From the NCBI GenBank assembly GCA_964520325.1, contig CAZFOB010000017.1, positions 1 through 64,000 on the forward strand: a stretch of 64,000 bases of DNA, in the 5' to 3' direction. The translations under genes and the position numbers were made by a program. Below, piece after piece: positions 8,021 through 15,813 of this stretch; position 1 is the first letter of the stretch, and each line of letters begins with the position of its first letter. Under the pieces are notes generated by a model, which was given only the letters and a program-made list of their open reading frames with translations, did not search any database and was not told where the DNA came from. Origin of the DNA: CAZFOB01 sp964520325. Its GTDB lineage: Bacteria > Actinomycetota > JAICYB01.

Positions 8021-8815
8021 ATGAGACTGGAAGGCAAGGTGGCGATCGTCGTGGGGGCCGGGCAGACACCCGGCGAGACGATCGGCAACGGGCGCGCTAC
8101 CGCACTCCTCTTCGCTCGCGAAGGGGCGAAGGTCATGGTCGTCGACCGTAGGCTCGACTCCGCGCAACAGACCGAGAAGCTCATCACCGACGAGGGCAAC
8201 GAGGCGTTCAGCTTCGAAGCCGATGTCACGAGATCCGACGACTGCGCCGGCCTCGCGAAGGCTTGCACCGATCAGTGGGGACGTATCGACGTCCTGCACA
8301 ACAACGTCGGGATCGGCGGCGAGGACGGAAGCGTGCTCAAGCTCGCCGAGGAAGCGTGGGATCGCATCGTCGACACGAACCTCAAGTCGATGTTCCTCAC
8401 GTGCAAGGCCGTCCTGCCGGCGATGCGCGAACGGACCTCGGGCGCGATCGTGAACATCTCGTCCATCGCGTCGATCTGCTCGGTTCCGATGCTCGCGTAC
8501 AAGGTCTCGAAGGCCGGCGTGAACGCGCTCACGCAGCAGATCGCGATGGGCAACGCGCGCTACGGCATCCGCGCCAACGCGATCCTGCCGGGCCTGATGA
8601 ATACGCCGATGGCGATCGATGCGTGGGTGCAGTCGACGGGGATCTCACGCGACGAGATGGTGCAGATGCGGGACAAGCAGGTGCCGCTCGGCCATAAGCA
8701 GGGCTCGGCCTGGGATGTGGCCCACGCCGCGCTCTTCCTCGCTTCGGACGAGGCGAAGTTCATCACCGGCGTGCTGCTCCCCGTCGATGGGGGCCAGAGC
8801 GCCAAAGTGGGCTAA
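8021..8815 (+). CDS. Short-chain dehydrogenase/reductase (SDR)
   Basis: 264 residues. A Rossmann fold with the nucleotide loop GAGQTPGETIGNG, longer than the classical TGxxxGxG, then NNVG, the catalytic Ser in NISSIAS and YKVSK with the Tyr and Lys. The C-terminus ends in GVLLPVDGGQS as in classical SDRs. An NAD(P)-dependent oxidoreductase of unknown substrate. It follows meaB by 7 bases and so likely belongs to the same operon (murA, SCP2, meaB, SDR). Confidence 0.9.
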   Translation: MRLEGKVAIVVGAGQTPGETIGNGRATALLFAREGAKVMVVDRRLDSAQQTEKLITDEGNEAFSFEADVTRSDDCAGLAKACTDQWGRIDVLHNNVGIGGEDGSVLKLAEEAWDRIVDTNLKSMFLTCKAVLPAMRERTSGAIVNISSIASICSVPMLAYKVSKAGVNALTQQIAMGNARYGIRANAILPGLMNTPMAIDAWVQSTGISRDEMVQMRDKQVPLGHKQGSAWDVAHAALFLASDEAKFITGVLLPVDGGQSAKVG

Positions 8816-8834
8816 CGCGAGATGTCGGGCTGAC

Positions 8835-8861
8835 TGGTATAGTGGTCAAGAGACCACTATG
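8835..8861 (+). promoter_or_regulatory. Extended -10 promoter with perfect operator palindrome
   Basis: TGGTATAGT (8835-8843) is an extended -10 element. It overlaps the perfect inverted repeat TAGTGGTC-AAGA-GACCACTA at 8840-8859, whose last base is the A of the ATG. A repressor bound there would block both the -10 box and the start codon. This layout is typical of autoregulated toxin-antitoxin operons. Confidence 0.7.
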
Positions 8862-9338
8862 GCGACGGTCATCCAACGTGCAGACGGTCGGTTCGAGATC
8901 CGCGAGAGCCTCGTCACGCCGAAAGGCCCCCGGAGCCGGACGCTGGCGATCTTCTCGTCGCTGTCGGTGGGCGTCCTCGACAGGGCGCAACGGCGGGCGA
9001 CGCGTCCGTTCGACCGAGCCATGGTGCGGCAACGGGCGATGCGGATCGGCGCTCCATGGACGGGCCCCTCGGCGTTGGCCGAGTCACGCGCGGTGCTGGC
9101 TGCGCTGGCGTCCCGTGAGCTACCCGCGACGTTCGTGGCCGCGCTTCGTGAGTCGACCGCATCGAACGACTCCGATCTTCCGGACACGATCCCGTCGATG
9201 CTCGAGTGGATCGGCGCGAGCGACGAACAACGCGGGCGAGCGCTTCGCGAGCTTCTCCGGTTCGCGGATCGGGTCCAACGCTCGAGGGGCGTATCGCCGC
9301 GCCGCGACCTCTTTTATCCGCCCATCCGGGATCTGTGA
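8859..9338 (+). CDS. Putative antitoxin-like partner of a nucleotidyltransferase
   Basis: 159 residues, no family recognised with certainty. The N-terminus has RADGRFEIRES and PKGPRSRTLAIFSSLS; the rest is helical and rich in Arg and Ala. It is followed after one base by an AbiEii-type nucleotidyltransferase, and its start codon lies inside the operator palindrome. By position it should be the antitoxin or regulator of a two-gene toxin-antitoxin-like module; that function is inferred from context only. Confidence 0.6.
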   Translation: MATVIQRADGRFEIRESLVTPKGPRSRTLAIFSSLSVGVLDRAQRRATRPFDRAMVRQRAMRIGAPWTGPSALAESRAVLAALASRELPATFVAALRESTASNDSDLPDTIPSMLEWIGASDEQRGRALRELLRFADRVQRSRGVSPRRDLFYPPIRDL

Positions 9339-9339
9339 G

Positions 9340-9921
9340 GTGTCGACCTCGCCGCTGCTCGACGAGAAGGTCGTGGAGATCAGCGAGACATTGAGGCGAG
9401 CTGATGTGCGGCATGCCTTCGGCGGCGCCATCGCGCTTGCGTACTACGCCGAGCCTCGTGCCACCCTCGATATCGACATCAACATCTTCGTTGATGCCGA
9501 GCTCGCGAAGCCCGTTCTCGAACGCCTGGCCGACATGGGAATCGTCGCGAGGCCCGATGACGGTGACCCGTTCGAGAACGTCCTGCGGTCGGGACAGGTC
9601 CGTTTGATCTGGGATCGAACCCTCGTCGACCTGTTCTTCGTGAACCACGATTTCCACCGGGCGTGCGCGAAGCGTGTGAGGGAGGTGTCGCTCGTCGATA
9701 ACGAGATCACGATCCTCGCCGCCGAAGACCTCGTGATGTTCAAGATCGCGTTCAACAGACGCAAGGATTGGCTGGACATCGAGCAGGTGCTATTCGCAAC
9801 TGCGGGTAGCTTTGACCTGAATCACCTCCGGACGTGGGCTGCCCGGTTCTTCGACGCCAACGACCCGCGACTGGTCGATCTCGAGGAGGTCATCGACCGC
9901 ATCCTCGGGCCGGAGGCGTGA
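9340..9921 (+). CDS. Nucleotidyltransferase, AbiEii/MNT-like (putative toxin)
   Basis: 193 residues from GTG 9340, which follows the upstream stop by one base; the longer ORF begins inside the previous gene in another frame. The FGGAIALAYYAEPRATLDID segment is the nucleotidyltransferase signature with Asp44 and Asp46 as metal ligands. AbiEii-type toxins transfer nucleotides, for instance to tRNA, and are neutralised by the product of the upstream gene (type IV-like systems). Other proteins of this fold act in antibiotic nucleotidylation, so the toxin role rests on the operon layout and operator. Confidence 0.75.
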   Translation: MSTSPLLDEKVVEISETLRRADVRHAFGGAIALAYYAEPRATLDIDINIFVDAELAKPVLERLADMGIVARPDDGDPFENVLRSGQVRLIWDRTLVDLFFVNHDFHRACAKRVREVSLVDNEITILAAEDLVMFKIAFNRRKDWLDIEQVLFATAGSFDLNHLRTWAARFFDANDPRLVDLEEVIDRILGPEA

Positions 9922-9959
9922 CGCGAACCTCGTCGGCTTGGCGGTATACCGGTGTCCCG

Positions 9960-10367
9960 CTAGCTCCATAGGCAGAACGGATGACCGGCGGGATCGAGCA
10001 TCACGCGCAACCTGCTCGGGTCGCGGTCGGCCGGTTGTGGTGACGCCTCGCTCGCGCCAAGCTCGATCGTCCGCGCGACAGCAGCGTCGACATCGTCGAC
10101 TTGGATCTCGAAGTGCATCATCTTCGGCGGCTCGGGCACTCTCTCCGGCCACACGGGACGCACGTACCAATCTTCGGCCTGCACGAGGATGTCCATCCCG
10201 CCACCCGAGTGCCCCATGGCAGCCCAGCGCGGTTCCTTGCTGTAGACGTGCATCCCGAGCATGTCGCGGTAGAGAGCGACGACGCTCTCGAAGTCGTCAG
10301 GCGCACAGTCGATGCAGACCGCGTTCCAGGTGAAACGCGGGCTCTGCGGCTCGAGATCCGACGTCAT
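9960..10367 (-). CDS. VOC (glyoxalase/bleomycin-resistance) family protein
   Basis: 135 residues, a pair of beta-alpha-beta-beta-beta modules as in the vicinal-oxygen-chelate superfamily. Possible metal ligands are His102 in MMHFEIQVDD and acidic residues near the C-terminus. It ends DPAGHPFCLWS, typical for VOC proteins with unknown substrates. About 55-60% alike the next gene upstream (10370-10774), with the same C-terminal 11 residues, so they are a tandem duplication separated by 2 bases. Confidence 0.85.
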   Translation of the reverse strand: MTSDLEPQSPRFTWNAVCIDCAPDDFESVVALYRDMLGMHVYSKEPRWAAMGHSGGGMDILVQAEDWYVRPVWPERVPEPPKMMHFEIQVDDVDAAVARTIELGASEASPQPADRDPSRLRVMLDPAGHPFCLWS

Positions 10368-10369
10368 CG

Positions 10370-10774
10370 TCAGCTCCAGAGACAGAACGGATGGCCAGCG
10401 GGGTCGAGCAGTACCCGCAGCTTGCTCTGATCTCGGTCCGCGGGTTGCTGAGCGGCTTCACGTGCTCCCAGGGAAAGGGCGCGAACTACGGCGACAGGGA
10501 CGTCGCCCACGTTGATCTCGAAGTGCATCATCTTCGCCCGCTCGGAACCGGTCTCGGGCCAGACCGGCGGCGCGTACCCATCCTCTGCCTGCACGTTGAT
10601 CTCCATGCCGCCAGCAGACGACACCAACTTCGCCCAGCGCCCGTCGATGTCGGCAACCCGAAGCCCGAGGAGTTCGCGGTAGAACGTGACGACGCTCTGG
10701 AAGTCATCCAGCGCGCAGTCGATGCAAATGGCGTTCCAGCGCCACCACGTCTCATGCGGACTATCAATCGTCAC
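10370..10774 (-). CDS. VOC family protein, tandem paralogue
   Basis: 134 residues from GTG 10774. An upstream TTG at 10834 is possible, but GTG 10774 makes the N-terminus the same length as the paralogue (RWNAICIDCA against TWNAVCIDCA). It shares MMHFEIN, QPADRD and LDPAGHPFCLWS with the gene at 9960-10367. Both are probably cotranscribed leftward. Substrate unknown. Confidence 0.8.
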   Translation of the reverse strand: MTIDSPHETWWRWNAICIDCALDDFQSVVTFYRELLGLRVADIDGRWAKLVSSAGGMEINVQAEDGYAPPVWPETGSERAKMMHFEINVGDVPVAVVRALSLGAREAAQQPADRDQSKLRVLLDPAGHPFCLWS

Positions 10775-10859
10775 GACGGCCCAATCATGACCTGACGAAC
10801 GCTCGCGGTGAAGCTCACGAATGCGAAGCTGCAAGGTGGGAAGCGGTTAAATGAAGCTG

Positions 10860-10886
10860 GGCCGCCTGGCGGTGATCTAGGCGGCC
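10860..10886. other. Inverted repeat GGCCGCCT-N11-AGGCGGCC
   Basis: Perfect 8-bp arms at 10860-10867 and 10879-10886, downstream of the leftward cupin gene and upstream of the VOC pair. It could end cupin transcription, but no strong U-tract follows on the minus strand. Confidence 0.35.
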
Positions 10887-10929
10887 TTGTGCCGCCTAAG
10901 GCGACGACTGTGCTCCAAGAACCATCCGG

Positions 10930-11415
10930 TCACCCGGTAAACCTGATCGTTACAACGTCGAGCGGGGGCCCGGCGATCTGCATGCCGCGGGCGTCGAAGA
11001 TCGCATTCGCTTCGTCGGGAGTAGGCAGGCGGCCCATCGTCGACGCGTCGTCGACGAATCCATCGAAATCCCCAGCGGGTTGGAGCACGAAGATCATGCT
11101 GCACGCTTCCGTCCCGAGAGGCGCCCACGTGTGCACGATCTTACGTGGCGCCAACAACGAGTCACCGACCTTTGCTTCATATAGCTCGCCACCGACCTCG
11201 ATGGCGAACGACCCCTTCGTGACGTAGAACCACTCGTCTTGCTCGTGATGGAGATGACGAGGGGGGCCAAAGCCGGTCACGTTCGGGATCTCACCAACGA
11301 AGAGCTGCCCGTTGCAGTCCTCGCCCGACACCTTCGTCGCGAAGAGATTCGCGCCCCACATCTGCACACTGGGTCCGAACCGATGCGTTCCTGCCGGCAC
11401 GAACAACGCGGTCAT
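10930..11415 (-). CDS. Cupin-domain protein
   Basis: 161 residues from ATG 11415, preceded by GAAGGGA on the minus strand. The cupin motif 1 residues are seen in PRHLHHEQDEWFYVTKG and motif 2 in PRKIVHTWAPLG, so a metal-binding beta-barrel is expected. Substrate not known; relatives include dioxygenases and isomerases. It is divergent from a TetR regulator, which probably controls it. Confidence 0.85.
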   Translation of the reverse strand: MTALFVPAGTHRFGPSVQMWGANLFATKVSGEDCNGQLFVGEIPNVTGFGPPRHLHHEQDEWFYVTKGSFAIEVGGELYEAKVGDSLLAPRKIVHTWAPLGTEACSMIFVLQPAGDFDGFVDDASTMGRLPTPDEANAIFDARGMQIAGPPLDVVTIRFTG

Positions 11416-11480
11416 GATCGTTCCCTTCTTCGACTGTTCAGGCGGACCGGTCCTCGCCATGGACGCCCATCCACGACGAT

Positions 11481-11495
11481 TAGACTTCACGTCTA
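11481..11495. promoter_or_regulatory. Candidate TetR operator TAGAC-N5-GTCTA
   Basis: Perfect 5-bp arms (11481-11485 and 11491-11495) in the 98-bp gap between the divergent cupin gene and the tetR-family gene. A TetR dimer bound here could repress both directions. Inferred from position and symmetry. Confidence 0.45.
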
Positions 11496-11513
11496 TTCAA
11501 TTAGATTTGGAGT

Positions 11514-12173
11514 ATGATTCGGTCCGTGTCGAAAGTCAAGAGGGCCAAGAAGCCGCGCACATACACGTCGAGCATCCGGCGCGGCGAGGCACCCGCTCGT
11601 GTGTGCGCCGCGGCACACCGCCTCTTCGCTGCAAAGGGCTATGTAGCCACCTCGATTGCGGACATCTCTGCCGAGGCCGGAGTCGCTCGTCCAACCGTCT
11701 TCACGGCCGTCGGGCCCAAGCCGGTCATCCTCCGTGCGGTCGTCGATCAAGCGCTCGCAGGCGACGATGCGCTCGTTCCGATCGCCGAACGCCCCTGGTG
11801 GCGTGAGGCGATCGAAGAGCCCGATCCCGCGAGATCGATCGAACTGCACGCCCGCAACATGTGCCGTATCTCGCAGAGTGCAGCGCCGGTACTACGGGCG
11901 CTGGAGGTCGCCGCTTCGATCGACCCGGACGCTGCGAAGGTGTGGAAGCGATGGCAACGTCAGCGCTGGACCGGTCTCAGCGAGTTTGCCGTCGCCCTCG
12001 CGCGCAAGACGACCGAGCTCAGATGCGACGAAGAGACGATGACGGGGACGATGTGGACGTTGTCGCCGGACGCATATCTTCGGCTCGTCCACGACGCGGG
12101 TTGGCCGATCGAGCGGTACCAGGCGTGGCTCACGGACCTTATGCAGCGCCTCTTCTTATCTGATCTCCATTGA
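11514..12173 (+). CDS. TetR-family transcriptional regulator
   Basis: 219 residues. The N-terminal helix-turn-helix is clear: AAHRLFAAKGYVATSIADIS followed by AGVARPTVFTAVGPKPVIL, i.e. the TetR recognition helix with an unusual TAVG in place of YxhF. The Lys/Arg-rich N-terminal tail (SKVKRAKKPRTYT) may add DNA contacts. The C-terminal ligand domain is not conserved enough to name a ligand. Probably represses the divergent cupin gene and itself through the dyad at 11481-11495. Confidence 0.85.
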   Translation: MIRSVSKVKRAKKPRTYTSSIRRGEAPARVCAAAHRLFAAKGYVATSIADISAEAGVARPTVFTAVGPKPVILRAVVDQALAGDDALVPIAERPWWREAIEEPDPARSIELHARNMCRISQSAAPVLRALEVAASIDPDAAKVWKRWQRQRWTGLSEFAVALARKTTELRCDEETMTGTMWTLSPDAYLRLVHDAGWPIERYQAWLTDLMQRLFLSDLH

Positions 12174-12487
12174 AGACCTAGCCTCACTACGCCAAGGTCA
12201 GCTGAGCCGGTGCGTCACTACAGCTTCGCTGAACCCTCGCATCGGGCGCGGGGCCAACTCTTCGCCCACGTCTTCCGCCGCAGGTAGTAGAGCGACGAAG
12301 TCCTTCGTAGCAAGCAACTGCCCGGGTTCCGCCGCTGCGACCAACCGAGCGGCGAGGTTGACGGGCTAGAGAGTCAGATCGTGACCGGCAGCGTTACCAG
12401 CCCACGGGGTGCATGCAGTTGTCCTTCACTAGGTGGCTTCAGCGGGTTGTCCGGTTTCCTTCCAGGCGGTCGATCGGATCGGGGCTC
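12174..12487. other. Gap of 314 bp holding only a cyclase relic
   Basis: Apart from the degenerate cyclase fragment at 12198-12365 I see no intact gene, promoter or repeat here. 12369-12487 shows nothing recognisable. Confidence 0.6.
12198..12365 (-). pseudogene. Relic of a class III nucleotidyl cyclase (C-terminal end)
   Basis: Read leftward from 12365, the frame gives PVNLAARLVAAAEPGQLL, then a less conserved stretch, then RPMRGFSEAVVTHRLS and a stop at 12198-12200. This is the end of an adenylate/guanylate cyclase catalytic domain: VN-AARL, A-PG, and the closing LKGF-x-V-x-x-L block. An in-frame stop (12366-12368) lies directly before it, and the rest of the domain is absent, so only about 55 codons remain. 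It is a gene remnant, not a working cyclase. Confidence 0.65.
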
Positions 12488-13000
12488 CTACTGATCGCCC
12501 CGGAAATCGCCCGCGTCGCGCCTAAGCTTCTCGATCGTTGTCGTGATCCCGTCGAGCTCGTCGGTCGTCAGTGGCTGCGTGAAGAACGCTTCATCGTTCA
12601 GGATCTCGGTCGCCGACTCAGCCGCGCGACGTCCGTCCTTCGTTATCTCGGCGAGCGTTGCGCGACGGTCGCTTTCGTGTGGGACGCGCCGAACGAGTCC
12701 GTCGGCTTCTAGACCGTCGACGATGCTCGTCACGCTCGTCGGATGCACTTGTAGGCGTTCGCCGATCTTGCCGAGCGGCAGAGCCCCGGTGCGGCTGAAG
12801 AGGAGAAGCATCAGCGCTTCGTAGCGTGCGAACGTCAGCCCGAAGGGACGGAGTGCTTCGTTGAAGCGCGCGATGAGCAGCTGCTGGGCCCGCATGATCG
12901 ACGTGACGGCGGCCATCGCGGGAGCCGGCGCACGGCCCCAGCGCGACTCCCAGTGCCGCCTGGCTTCGGCGATCGGGTCGAAAGGCAGAGGCTTCGTCAC
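12488..13000 (-). CDS. MarR-family transcriptional regulator
   Basis: 170 residues from GTG 13000. The winged helix is seen as LTFARYEALMLLLFSRTGAL, then GERLQVHPTSVTSIVDGLEA and the wing LVRRVPHESDRRA. It is divergent from the acyl-CoA mutase gene with a 39-bp gap holding the palindrome GGACGTCC, so it most likely controls that mutase and itself, perhaps in response to an acyl-CoA or acid. Confidence 0.9.
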   Translation of the reverse strand: MTKPLPFDPIAEARRHWESRWGRAPAPAMAAVTSIMRAQQLLIARFNEALRPFGLTFARYEALMLLLFSRTGALPLGKIGERLQVHPTSVTSIVDGLEADGLVRRVPHESDRRATLAEITKDGRRAAESATEILNDEAFFTQPLTTDELDGITTTIEKLRRDAGDFRGDQ

Positions 13001-13005
13001 ACCGA

Positions 13006-13022
13006 TATACTAGGACGTCCGA
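13006..13022 (+). promoter_or_regulatory. Mutase promoter -10 and MarR operator
   Basis: TATACT (13006-13011) is a good -10 for the mutase. It overlaps ACTAGGACGTCCGA, whose core GGACGTCC (13013-13020) is a perfect palindrome. It lies midway between the MarR gene and the mutase gene. Repression by MarR is inferred. Confidence 0.5.
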
Positions 13023-13039
13023 CCATCGGAGTCCCGAAG

Positions 13040-14719
13040 ATGACCGACGAAGTAGAGGCTGACCTGGAACGTCAGGCGCTCGCGTGGCAGGAGAAGTACG
13101 ACGCGGCTCCGGAGCGCGACGCGGACTTCGAAACGATGTCCGGCATCCCTCTCAAGCCCATCTACACCCCGCTCGATAGCCGCGACCGGAGCTATGAGGA
13201 CACGATCGGGTTCCCCGGCGAGTATCCGTACACGCGCGGCGTCTATACCTCCGGACACCGCGGACGCCTGTGGACCATGCGTCAGTTCGCCGGCTTCGGT
13301 TCGGCCGCCGACACCAACGAGCGGTACCACTTCCTGATGGCGCAGGGACAGACGGGGCTCTCCGTTGCGTTCGACATGCCCGCGCTGATGGGACGCGACG
13401 CCGACGATCCGCTCTCGCTCGGCGAGGTCGGACGGTGCGGCGCATCCGTTTCGTCGCTGCGCGACATGGAGGCGCTCTTCAACGGCATCCCGCTCGGCGA
13501 CATCTCCACATCGATGACGATCTCAGGTCCGGCCGCGACGTTCTTCTGTTACTACCTCGCGGTGGCCGAGCAGCAGGGCGTGCCGTTCGAGCTGCTCGAC
13601 GGCACCTGTCAGACCGACATCCTCAAGGAGTACATCGCGCAGAAGGAGTGGGTGTACCCGCCTCGTCCTCACTTGCGACTGATGGGCGACATGATGGAGT
13701 TCTGCGCCGAGAAGATGCCGAAGTACCACCCGATATCGGTGTCCGGCTACCACATCCGCGAAGCAGGATCGACGGCGGCGCAGGAGCTCGCATTCACGCT
13801 CGCCGACGGCTTCGCCTACGTCGAGCTCGGCCTGCAGCGCGGACTCGACATCGACGTCTTCGGTCCTCAGCTCTCATTCTTCTTCAACTCGCACATCGAC
13901 TTCTTCGAGGAGATCGCGAAGTTCCGTGCGGCTCGCCGCATCTGGGCACGGTGGATGAAACAACGCTACGGCGCCAAGGATCCGAAGTCGATGCTGTGTC
14001 GCTTCCACGTGCAGACGGCCGGGTGTTCGCTCACGCTTCAACAGCCGTACAACAACGTCGTGCGCACGGCGCTCGAAGCACTGGCCGGGGTACTCGGCGG
14101 CGCGCAGTCGCTGCACACGAACTCGCTGGACGAGGTGTTTGCGCTTCCATCGGAGGAGTCGGTCGAGATTGCCCTCCGGACTCAACAGGTGATCGCGCAC
14201 GAGACCGGCGTGACCAACGTGATCGATCCTCTCGGCGGGTCGTACTTCCTCGAGTCGCTCACCGATCGCATCGAGGAAGAGGCCGAGGAGTACTTCAAGC
14301 GCATCGAGAAGATGGGCGAGGGGTCGATGCTCGAGGGGTGCGTCCGCGGTGTGGACGACGGCTTCTTCCAGATGGAGATCGCCGAGGCCGCCTACCGGCA
14401 GCAGAAGCGTTTCGACAACAAGCGCGCGGTTCAGGTCGGCGTCAATGCGTTCACCGAGACCGTTCAGGACCAACCTGAGTTCATGCGCATCGGACAAGAG
14501 GTCGAAGACAGTGCCATAGCCGACCTCAAGCGGCTGCGCGCCGACCGCGACAACGATGCGGCGAAGAAGTCGCTCGCGTCTCTCACCGAGGCTTCGCGCG
14601 GAGACGACAACCTGATCCCGTACATCCTCGACGCGACGCGGGCCTACGCCACGGTCGGGGAGATCGCGCAGGCGATGGCCGACGTCTACGGCCGCTACCG
14701 GGAGACCCCTCGCTTCTAG
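13040..14719 (+). CDS. Acyl-CoA mutase large subunit, IcmA-like
   Basis: 559 residues: only the TIM-barrel catalytic part of the methylmalonyl-CoA mutase family; the C-terminal B12-binding domain (DxHxxG) is absent and must come from a separate small subunit not in this window. YPYTRGVYTSGHRGRLWTMR, RQFAGFG, FDMPALMGRD and QTDILKEYIAQKEW are diagnostic. Methylmalonyl-CoA mutase uses Tyr89 and Arg207 to bind the carboxylate; here the aligned residues are His73 and Gln201. Gln at the second site is what isobutyryl-CoA mutase has, so a non-carboxylated acyl-CoA is the likely substrate. ATG 13040 is chosen because upstream residues overlap the divergent MarR gene. Confidence 0.85.
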   Translation: MTDEVEADLERQALAWQEKYDAAPERDADFETMSGIPLKPIYTPLDSRDRSYEDTIGFPGEYPYTRGVYTSGHRGRLWTMRQFAGFGSAADTNERYHFLMAQGQTGLSVAFDMPALMGRDADDPLSLGEVGRCGASVSSLRDMEALFNGIPLGDISTSMTISGPAATFFCYYLAVAEQQGVPFELLDGTCQTDILKEYIAQKEWVYPPRPHLRLMGDMMEFCAEKMPKYHPISVSGYHIREAGSTAAQELAFTLADGFAYVELGLQRGLDIDVFGPQLSFFFNSHIDFFEEIAKFRAARRIWARWMKQRYGAKDPKSMLCRFHVQTAGCSLTLQQPYNNVVRTALEALAGVLGGAQSLHTNSLDEVFALPSEESVEIALRTQQVIAHETGVTNVIDPLGGSYFLESLTDRIEEEAEEYFKRIEKMGEGSMLEGCVRGVDDGFFQMEIAEAAYRQQKRFDNKRAVQVGVNAFTETVQDQPEFMRIGQEVEDSAIADLKRLRADRDNDAAKKSLASLTEASRGDDNLIPYILDATRAYATVGEIAQAMADVYGRYRETPRF

Positions 14720-14759
14720 CCGTTGTACGCTGTCCGCTTTCGGGGGAGAGGGATCAGAC

Positions 14760-15809
14760 GTGCTTCGTATCGGCGCCGCTGTGATCACGGAGATCGATCC
14801 TCGTTCGCTCTCCGACGACGAGATCGACGAACTGACGGCGTTCGGTCACGTGCTCGAACGAGAGTCTGCGCCGGACGACCCGGTGACGCCGCTCGATGTA
14901 GGGCGCGCTTGGCACCGCACGATCCCGGGATTCATCGTGCTTCGAGAGTTCGTGGCTCGAGACGGCGACGGCCGGGTCGTTGCAAGGTGCTCGACGTCGT
15001 GGGCGAAGCGAGAAGAGAACCAACACATCCTGGGCATCTCGATCGGGGTTGCGCCGGACCACCGCAGGCGGGCATTGGGTACCGAGCTCCTCCGCCTCGC
15101 TTCCGTCGCGGCAGACGATGCCGGCAAGCGCCTCATGATGTTCTCCACGACCGACCGTGTTCCCCCTGCAGAAGCGTTCGCGCGAGCGATCGGTGCCGAG
15201 GCCGGCCTCGTCGGCCACACGAACCGTCTTCTCACCGCCGACGTCGATCGTGAGCTGATACTGCGATGGGCCGCCGAAGGACCGGGTCGCGCGCCGGGGT
15301 ACAGCCTGGTCTCGCTCGACGGACGCTATCCCGACGAGCTCATCGAGCAGATCCTGGATCTATCGGCCGTGATGAACACCGCGCCGCGCGACAAACTCGA
15401 CGTCGAGGACAACATCCCGAACGTCGAGTACGAGCGCGAGCACGAGAAGTCGTTCTTCGCGACGGGGGCCGAGTGTTGGCGGATCCTCGCTCGAGAAGTT
15501 GCGACCGACCGCCTCGTCGGCTGGACGGAGGTCGGATGGTGGCCCCATGAACCGGACACCGTCTGGCAATTCGGAACCGGCGTCCGGCCCGAGCATCGCG
15601 GGCGCGCCCTGGGCAAGTGGCTGAAGGCGACGATGCTGCAGCGCATCTTGGACGAAGCACCGGACGTCGTCGACGTGCGCACGCACAACGCCGATTCGAA
15701 CGACCCGATGCTCGGTATCAACCACGAGATGGGGTTCGCGCCCTACCGCACCGACATCAACTGGCAGCTCAAGCTCGAGGACGCGAAGGCGTACCTCGCG
15801 AACATCTAG
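14760..15809 (+). CDS. Two-domain GNAT acetyltransferase
   Basis: 349 residues from GTG 14760, with GGGGGAGAGG upstream. Two GNAT modules are seen, each with an acetyl-CoA loop: GVAPDHRRRALGTELL near residue 98 and GVRPEHRGRALGKWLK near 277. The last part, NADSNDPMLGINHEMGF, is typical of the C-terminal GNAT strand-helix. Substrate unknown. About half identical to the next gene, so the pair is a tandem duplication with a 4-bp gap. Confidence 0.85.
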   Translation: MLRIGAAVITEIDPRSLSDDEIDELTAFGHVLERESAPDDPVTPLDVGRAWHRTIPGFIVLREFVARDGDGRVVARCSTSWAKREENQHILGISIGVAPDHRRRALGTELLRLASVAADDAGKRLMMFSTTDRVPPAEAFARAIGAEAGLVGHTNRLLTADVDRELILRWAAEGPGRAPGYSLVSLDGRYPDELIEQILDLSAVMNTAPRDKLDVEDNIPNVEYEREHEKSFFATGAECWRILAREVATDRLVGWTEVGWWPHEPDTVWQFGTGVRPEHRGRALGKWLKATMLQRILDEAPDVVDVRTHNADSNDPMLGINHEMGFAPYRTDINWQLKLEDAKAYLANI

Positions 15810-15813
15810 GGCC

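Noticed and set aside
10775..10834. TTG start at 10834 for the second VOC gene
   Set aside because: The extra 20 residues have no counterpart in the tandem paralogue; GTG 10774 gives matching N-termini.
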